40,423 nt of DNA from an uncultured Lentisphaerota bacterium (lineage in GTDB: Bacteria; Verrucomicrobiota; Lentisphaeria; Oligosphaerales; CAITYL01): contig CAITYL010000074.1 in the NCBI GenBank assembly GCA_903896595.1, positions 1 through 40,423 on the forward strand, read 5' to 3'. Of this stretch, positions 33,454 to 40,423 are shown piece after piece (the stretch's first letter is position 1; each line of letters opens with the position of its first letter). The position numbers were made by a program, and so were the translations under genes. The notes beneath the pieces are model-generated. The model saw nothing but the letters and a program-made list of their open reading frames with translations. It was not told the origin of the DNA and ran no database searches.

Positions 33454-35400
<1,947 letters not shown>

Positions 35401-35801
35401 TGTCTTAAGATAGCCTTTGTCGCCCGTTCCGCTTGCCGGGGCACGTGACGTTTTTGTCAGGATCAAAGTCGCTATCGGAATCGAATGCCCTTTGGGTTCT
35501 GGCCATGCCGGGTTGAGGGGATCGTGGGGCGATTCCGATGCCGATACCGACCCCGAGAACGGGTGGCTTCCGGCGTAAACCTTTGATGCCCACATCGCCG
35601 CCCTGGCCGGGCTTCCCTGGGAACGCTGAGCCCCAGCTCGGCGCGAGGTCCTTCAGTTGGCATGTCGCTACGGCGCGGACCGTCCGGTCGGCGGCGATCA
35701 CCTGTCATCCAAGAGGCATGAGAGCGGAGGCAACTCGCCGAGCTGGGGCTCGGCGTTCCCAAGCCCACGTGTTTAACCGTCAGGAGTGCCTTACGTTCAG
35801 T
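35401..35801. other. Intergenic region with a paired REP-like repeat
   Basis: About 400 bases with no credible gene. It holds the inverted pair at 35618-35643 and 35736-35761 and otherwise nothing recognisable. A possible promoter for the ABC exporter was not identified. Confidence 0.6.
35618..35761. repeat. Inverted pair of GAGCCCCAGCTC REP-like units
   Basis: Two 26-base units (35618-35643 and 35736-35761) are reverse complements with one mismatch, 92 bases apart. Each contains the shared core GAGCCCCAGCTCGGCG, which folds into a short hairpin, as does the solo unit at 20757-20784. Confidence 0.88.
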
Positions 35802-36587
35802 TCAGCCGGCGGCGCCCGAAACGGCCGGAGACGCTGGCAGCACCCGTGGTTCGACCGGCGCGGGTGGCGATGGTGGCGTGGCCGCCTTGCCGGCGGCGCC
35901 GTCGGCAGGAGGCGGGGCGGGAATGGTGTCAAGGTAGAACATCTCCCCCAGAAACTCGGGCAGGGCCTGGAAGCGCAAAAAGTCGAGCAGGTTGTTGATC
36001 ATGTACTGTTCGCGGACATAGCGCACCGTCTTGTAGTAGTGCCGGCTGAGGTGGCGCTGGAACACGCGCTCGCCGCCGGGCAGGGCGTACATCTCCACCT
36101 CCATGTCGATGCGGGCTTCCCAGCTCAGCCAGCGCAGCCAGTACTCGGGGTGGAGCGGACCGAGAACCACCACCAGATGGTACCACCCGTTGGCGCCCAG
36201 ACTGACGATACGGTAATCATTGACCTTGACGGTCATCACGCGGTCGGCCTTGAACTTGCGCGCCTGCTCGATGGAATCGACATAAAAGATCCGGTTATAG
36301 CGCTTGGCAATGGTGAGCCCGTCGATGATGGCAAGAGCGACATCATCCGCCGGCCGGTAACTGACAATGACCGTACCGCGGCCGTCAAACTGCCGCCCCC
36401 ACCAGTTGCCCTCGGGCTGAATGGTGTCAGGACGCAGGCTGAGGCTGATCACCGGATCGACCACGGCCACCCGCAACGGCTCGGCGGCCGCCTGGGGCCG
36501 GACCTGGCTGAACTCGGTGTCGCGAATGCTGGCGCACCCGGCGGCCAGCAGGGCGGACAGAACCAACATGACAAAACCATGACGCAT
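35802..36587 (-). CDS. Predicted lipoprotein of unknown function
   Basis: A 261-residue protein. MRHGFVMLVLSALLAAGCAS is a lipoprotein signal peptide with the lipobox LAAGC and the modified Cys at C18. The mature part begins with a variable stretch, then a mixed alpha-beta segment: LRVAVVDPVISL, GTVIVSYRPADDVALAIIDG, RIFYVDSIEQARKFKADRVM, and a strand-rich DMEVEMYALPGGERVFQRHL. The end is Pro/Ala-rich (PAPPPADGAAGKAATPPSPP). It has no family that I recognise. The pattern of computing a quantity over a small strand-helix fold recalls CsgG- or GNA1162-like envelope lipoproteins, but I would not press this. Upstream is a MITE-like element; downstream, after 400 bases, the ABC exporter on the same strand. 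AGGG lies eight bases before the ATG. Confidence 0.75.
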   Translation of the reverse strand: MRHGFVMLVLSALLAAGCASIRDTEFSQVRPQAAAEPLRVAVVDPVISLSLRPDTIQPEGNWWGRQFDGRGTVIVSYRPADDVALAIIDGLTIAKRYNRIFYVDSIEQARKFKADRVMTVKVNDYRIVSLGANGWYHLVVVLGPLHPEYWLRWLSWEARIDMEVEMYALPGGERVFQRHLSRHYYKTVRYVREQYMINNLLDFLRFQALPEFLGEMFYLDTIPAPPPADGAAGKAATPPSPPAPVEPRVLPASPAVSGAAG

Positions 36588-36648
36588 GAAAAAACCCTGA
36601 CGGATGAACAGCGGGGAACGATCGGCGGTAAACCACCTACTCTAGCCT

Positions 36649-36895
36649 CAGTTTTGTCGGATGATGTTGGGGCCACCCTTTTGAAAAAGGGTGCTCCCCA
36701 AGCCCCTTCCTAAAACTTTTGTACCCTAAAACGGAGGGGCGCTTCCGCCACAAGCCATTCTGGCAAAATTCAGATCAGAGATGAATGCTTGTGGCGGAAG
36801 CGCCCCTCCGCGTTAAGGCAGCAAAAAGGTTTGACGGAGGGTTTGGGAACCGCCTTTCCTCAAAAGGGGGTTCCCAACATCATCTAACAAAACCG
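36649..36895. repeat. MITE-like element, most complete copy
   Basis: A 247-base element with inverted ends: CAGTTTTGTCGGATGATGTT at the left against CGGTTTTGTTAGATGATGTT read from the right. Each end is followed by its own hairpin (CCACCCTTTTG / AAAAGGGTG on the left, GGGAACCGCC / GGGGGTTCCC on the right). The core is a further strong hairpin: CGGAGGGGCGCTTCCGCCAC (36732-36751) continuing AAGC, pairing with GCTTGTGGCGGAAGCGCCCC (36787-36806) continuing TCCG. No ORF is present. It lies between the lipoprotein and beta-mannosidase genes. No clear target-site duplication was identified. Confidence 0.88.
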
Positions 36896-36898
36896 CCC

Positions 36899-39214
36899 TC
36901 AGTCGCCTAGCAGCGCCAGCCAGTGGCGGTACTGTTCCAGGGAGAACGGGCGCGGCCCGGCCAGGTAATGGTTGCGGCGGGTTTGGCCGGCAACAGTCCA
37001 GGCCAGCTGATACAGCGCCGGGGTTGCGGACTCCGCTACCGTACTCGCCACGATCCGGCCGTTGGCGGGAATTGAGAACGCTGTCTCCAGCAGCGGCGCG
37101 GCACCGTCCACGGCCCGCACGGACACCATGCCAGTAACCGGCGCCAGGGTGTCGTTCACCAAGACGACCTCGTGCCGGCCGGCGGCCGGTTCGGCGCAGA
37201 TGGCGCACACATCGGCCTGGATGCGCCGGAGATAGTCATAGGCCAGTTTTTTGCGGCCGTAGTAGTCGACCACGGCGTCGGAAATCACCGGCCAGCCGTC
37301 GCGCAGGTTCCACCACAGCATGCCGGTGCGCCGCCACTTGCCCAGGCGCGCCCATTCGACGAAGTATTTCATGGCTTCGGCCTGGGAGATCTGCGAGGCC
37401 AGGATGTAGTCGTCCAGGTTGTCTGGAACGGTATTGAACAACACCTTGATCTGGCTGCTCATCAGCGGGATGCGGTAATTGAAGGCGGTTTCCCGCGGCT
37501 TGCCGCGCACGGCATGGGTGAGCCACTGGTCGTTGTCCTGCCATGGCCACAGGCATTCCGGGTCCATCATCCGTTCCATGGTTTCGCGGTTGGGGCAGCC
37601 GTGGTAGCCGATCTCGCTGACGAAGTGCGCCCGGGAGCGGTGGTAGAACGGCCCCTTGAAGTCGTCCCGCGGGCCCCAGAGATGCTCCTCCGGCTTCATC
37701 AAGTCGTCGCCGCCGCGCCGGAACCATTCGGGGCCGAGATAAGGCGAGCTGGGCAGATAGGGACGCAATGGGTCCTGGCGGCGGACGGCGGCGGCCAGCA
37801 CGTCACGGCTGAGGCGGTCATGAACGTTCGGGTCGAGCCCGCTTCCCGACCAGCGGTGCGCCTCGTCGATCTCGTTGTTGCCGGCCCACAGCGCCAGGCT
37901 GGGATGGTTGCGCAGCTTGCCGATGACCGCCTCCGCCTCGGCCCGGATGACCGCGGCAAACGCCTCGGTCTGCGGATAGATCGCGCAGGCCAGGGCGAAG
38001 TCCTGCCAAACCAGCATGCCCGTTTCATCGCAGAAGTCGAAAAAGGCGTGGTCTTCGTAGACGTTGCCGCCCCAGCAGCGGATCATGTTGCAATTGAGGT
38101 CGGCCAGCATCGCCATGGCCCCGGCCAGGTGCTGCGGATCCCGGCTGTGCAAGGCGTCCAGCGGCACCCAGTTGGTGCCCTTGATGAAGATCGGCTGGCC
38201 GTTGACGACAAACAGGAATTCCCCCGGTGCCTCCGGAGTGGTCACCTCGGTGCGCCGCAGCTCGACGGTGCGGAACCCCGTGCGCCAGGCGGCGGTGGCC
38301 AGTGCCTTGCCGGCGGCGTCCACCAACTCCAGCGTCACGTCATACAACATCGCCGCGCCGTAACCGCGGGGCCACCATGGCTCGATTCCCTTCAAGTCCA
38401 GTAGGATGCGGTTGTGCGTACCCAGCGCGGGATGCACGGATTGGTGGGCTGTCTTGTCCCCGCACCGCAGGGTGAAGACCACGTTGAGATCATCCAGCGC
38501 CGTCCGGTCCGTAGTGAAATCCCACTCCAGCCAGGCGGCGGCCGTGCCCGCCGCCGCGTCGAGCGCCCGCGTGGCGAGATAAAACGTGTTCCAGCGGGTC
38601 GGTTCGGCCACTTCCAACGTCACGCTCCGCCACAGGCCGGCGGAGACCAGCCGCGGCAGGATGTCCCAGCCGTACATGTGCGGCGCCTTGCGGACGCTCA
38701 GCGATTCCCAATTAGAGGCAAACGCATATTCTCCCGGCGCGGGGGCCTGACGCCGCCCCTCAAGCACGGCGGAGTCGATTCCCACCACCAGGTCGTTGGT
38801 CGCGCCGGCGCGCACCGCGTCCGTGACGTCGAACCGCTGCTCAACCAGCATGTTGGCGGTGGAACCGAGCTTGTGCCCGTTCAGCCAGACCGTGCCCAGC
38901 GTGTCCAGCCCGGCAAAGGCCAGGAACAGCCGCTGCCCCGGTTGCAGCGTCGGAGGGGCAAACTCGCGGCGGTACCACCACTGGTGGGCCTCATAGCGCT
39001 GAGCCTCATAAATCCGGTTGCCCTGTTCCAGATTGGCCGGCAGTTGCCCCGCCGCCATCAGGTCGAGCTCCACATTGCCGGGCACTTGAGCATCAATTAC
39101 CGGCCAGTCCGCCGGAATTTCCGGCCGTGCCATGTCCGCCGCGCGCCCGGCCTGCGGTCCGAACGTCAGTTGCCAAGTGCCGTCCAAAGAAATAAATGGT
39201 GATGGTGTTGTCAT
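36899..39214 (-). CDS. Beta-mannosidase, glycoside hydrolase family 2
   Basis: A 771-residue enzyme that removes terminal beta-mannose from oligosaccharides. The GH2 plan is clear: an N-terminal jelly-roll sugar-binding domain (FISLDGTWQLTFG, PGNVELDLMAAGQLP), a beta-sandwich, and a TIM barrel with VNGQPIFIKGTNWVPLDA and MIRCWGGNVYEDHAFFDFCD. The acid/base is E448 in WAGNNEIDEA and the nucleophile E534 in HFVSEIGYHG. There is no signal peptide, so it acts in the cytoplasm on imported oligosaccharides. It is somewhat shorter than many family members (820-900), mainly at the C-terminus. It is divergent from the LacI pseudogene, its probable former regulator, and next to a transport-free region, so the importer must be elsewhere. 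No good ribosome site precedes the ATG. Confidence 0.95.
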   Translation of the reverse strand: MTTPSPFISLDGTWQLTFGPQAGRAADMARPEIPADWPVIDAQVPGNVELDLMAAGQLPANLEQGNRIYEAQRYEAHQWWYRREFAPPTLQPGQRLFLAFAGLDTLGTVWLNGHKLGSTANMLVEQRFDVTDAVRAGATNDLVVGIDSAVLEGRRQAPAPGEYAFASNWESLSVRKAPHMYGWDILPRLVSAGLWRSVTLEVAEPTRWNTFYLATRALDAAAGTAAAWLEWDFTTDRTALDDLNVVFTLRCGDKTAHQSVHPALGTHNRILLDLKGIEPWWPRGYGAAMLYDVTLELVDAAGKALATAAWRTGFRTVELRRTEVTTPEAPGEFLFVVNGQPIFIKGTNWVPLDALHSRDPQHLAGAMAMLADLNCNMIRCWGGNVYEDHAFFDFCDETGMLVWQDFALACAIYPQTEAFAAVIRAEAEAVIGKLRNHPSLALWAGNNEIDEAHRWSGSGLDPNVHDRLSRDVLAAAVRRQDPLRPYLPSSPYLGPEWFRRGGDDLMKPEEHLWGPRDDFKGPFYHRSRAHFVSEIGYHGCPNRETMERMMDPECLWPWQDNDQWLTHAVRGKPRETAFNYRIPLMSSQIKVLFNTVPDNLDDYILASQISQAEAMKYFVEWARLGKWRRTGMLWWNLRDGWPVISDAVVDYYGRKKLAYDYLRRIQADVCAICAEPAAGRHEVVLVNDTLAPVTGMVSVRAVDGAAPLLETAFSIPANGRIVASTVAESATPALYQLAWTVAGQTRRNHYLAGPRPFSLEQYRHWLALLGD

Positions 39215-39391
39215 AGGTGCGTATGTGGTTGCGGAAAATGATGGCGAAACGGTAATCTACACGGCATGAGGCGGCTTGACGCGGGGCCAAACCCCGGGTT
39301 TTCGCCATACCACTCTGGCCGCCCAAGCCCGTTACCGAAATCATTCCTTCCTTATCGGGTAATTGGTTACAAATATTTTTTGGGCGCCCGC

Positions 39392-39420
39392 TTGTGCAAC
39401 CGCCAAACGGGCTGTATAGT
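39392..39420 (+). promoter_or_regulatory. Promoter of the LacI-family gene
   Basis: TTGTGC (39392-39397) and TATAGT (39415-39420) have an ideal 17-base spacing, about 60 bases before the ATG at 39480. Copies of a TGCAAC word lie at 39395-39400 and 39428-39433, and a palindromic TTGCGCAA at 39447-39454; these could be operator half-sites for an autoregulating LacI protein. Confidence 0.6.
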
Positions 39421-39479
39421 ACCTTTATGCAACAATTGGAAACTATTTGCGCAACATAAACTAGGCATTGCCAAAAACC

Positions 39480-40327
39480 ATGGTCAGGAAGAAAAAAAAT
39501 TCGATCTACACCGTTGGCGAGGAGTTGGGGATCTCGCCGGGAACGGTCCCCCGCGTCTTGAATAACCATCCCTTCATTAGTGCGAAGACGCGGGCGCGGG
39601 TCAAGCCCTTGGCGGAAAAGTACCATTTCAAACCGCGCCTGATGAGCACCCGGCTGTTGAACCTTTGTCTCTTGATAGAGAAAGTTCCGAACCATCCCCT
39701 AGGCATTGACGAATATGTGGCGCTCACCATGGAAGGGGTCGCGGAATACTGCCAGGAAGAAAAGCTGGAGATGAGCATCTACAGCGGCGATGTCGAGGCG
39801 CTGAACCGGAGCGACATCATCCGCGAGCTTCGCCTCCGCACTGTCAACGGGGCGATCATCCTGCGAGCGACGGACGAAAGCACCTATCTTCAGCAGATGT
39901 ATGAGCAGCGCTTCCCATATTTCAGCCTGACCCCCTGCGGCAAAAAAATATCGGACCGGGAGTTGACGCTCGATTATGAGCAACTTGGCGACCCGGCATC
40001 TGCTCTCCCTCGGTCATCGCAAGATCGGCATCGTCTGCGACACCCTGCATTCCGGCACGGTCAACGCGCGTCATGCTGGTTACGTTCGGGCGTTGGAAGA
40101 ATCAGGCATCGCACCGGAGAAAAGGCTGGTTTATGCCCATGAACCAGCGGCGGCATCATTCCGGACGGTCATGCAGTTGGGCGTGGAAGGTATTGAAGCC
40201 CTCCTGGCCCAAGCCCCGGAGATGACCGCCGCAGCTCGTCATTCGTAACAGCACCGGGCCGGCGACAAATAAGTGCGGTGTCAAACAAAAAAAGGAGGTG
40301 GCTCAACCATTGAGATTAACGCAGTAG
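39480..40327 (+). pseudogene. Decayed LacI-family transcriptional regulator
   Basis: The N-terminus has the LacI helix-turn-helix (YTVGEELGISPGTVPRVLNN, with TVPRVL where TVSRVL is usual) and the start of the periplasmic-binding-protein-like sensor domain (LMSTRLLNLCLLIEKVP, GVAEYCQEEKLEMSIYSG). At about 39977-39985 the frame shifts: the family pattern resumes in another frame as LATRHLLSLGHRKIGIV and runs to 40248. Near 40140-40155 roughly 60-80 residues of the sensor domain appear to be missing. A further shift at about 40226 is needed to reach PQLVIRNSTGP, the usual LacI C-terminal tail. Intact relatives are about 330-350 residues. With three lesions a sequencing error is an unlikely full explanation. 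It is divergent from the beta-mannosidase gene. Confidence 0.85.
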
Positions 40328-40416
40328 GATTACCGAACAGATTTTAGTGCAACTGACAGCCGAGAGGTCGTTGATTATCCATGGAAAAATGCGTACCACC
40401 ATCAAAGGAGAGAGTG

Positions 40417-40423
40417 ATGAACA
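40417..40423 (+). CDS. Start of a gene cut by the window edge
   Basis: AAGGAG (40405-40410) lies six bases before an ATG at 40417, an excellent ribosome site. Only two codons (M, N) and one base are visible, so nothing can be said about the product. It lies about 90 bases past the LacI remnant, in the same orientation. Confidence 0.6.

Noticed and set aside
40292..40327. A perfect AAGGAGG ribosome site before a TTG at 40310
   Set aside because: The frame from the TTG closes after five codons. It may be chance or the leader of the next gene, but a leader peptide cannot be supported.

Overview
The window is GC-rich and gene-dense. It reads as a chromosomal segment of a Gram-negative bacterium of the PVC group, most likely Lentisphaerota, Kiritimatiellota or Verrucomicrobiota. 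This rests on several combined traits: a PEP-CTERM-sorted surface protein, AraC and LacI regulators beside a uroporphyrinogen-decarboxylase-like gene and a GH2 beta-mannosidase, type IV pilus ATPases, GmhA, a signal-peptide lipoprotein, and very many intergenic hairpin repeats. No rRNA, tRNA, CRISPR array or transposase gene was found.

Layout. 1-4280: a mobile-element end, a radical SAM protein, an AraC regulator divergent from a UroD-like gene, and a hexose-phosphate mutarotase. 4280-7720: a PEP-CTERM protein convergent with pyruvate kinase across a bidirectional terminator, then a VapBC-type toxin-antitoxin pair. 7975-19780 (all minus): FHA protein, FtsH, DUF167, GmhA, two PilB/GspE ATPases, PilT, PilC and a LeuA/CimA-type synthase. 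The FHA gene carries a frameshift that hides a C-terminal membrane anchor. 20000-21110: a gene graveyard with an AraC remnant, a small secreted ORF ending in repeat DNA, and a large compound palindrome. 21111-33047 (all minus): the most unusual part, an envelope cluster of one stand-alone CsgG-like protein, three roughly 1,030-1,080-residue exported proteins that each begin with two CsgG-like domains (two of them seem to end in beta-propellers), and an upstream exported protein with a possible amidotransferase-like fold. 33450-36590: an MsbA-type ABC exporter and a lipoprotein. 36899-40423: beta-mannosidase, a decayed LacI pseudogene, and the start of one more gene.

Repeats are a main theme. 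There are at least four interspersed families (a modular MITE-like element in four places, and three short inverted-repeat types). There is also a separate class of long imperfect palindromes whose arms are built of tandem 7-10 nt words that differ from locus to locus. Most lie between genes, several inside apparent operons.

How the genes may work together: the pilus block supplies the extension ATPases, retraction ATPase and platform protein of a type IV pilus or type II secretion machine, but pilins and the outer-membrane secretin are elsewhere. The CsgG-like cluster looks like a periplasmic or outer-membrane assembly. The flanking regulators and glycosidase suggest a carbohydrate-degrading lifestyle. 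All functional names come from reading the protein sequences; no database search was run.
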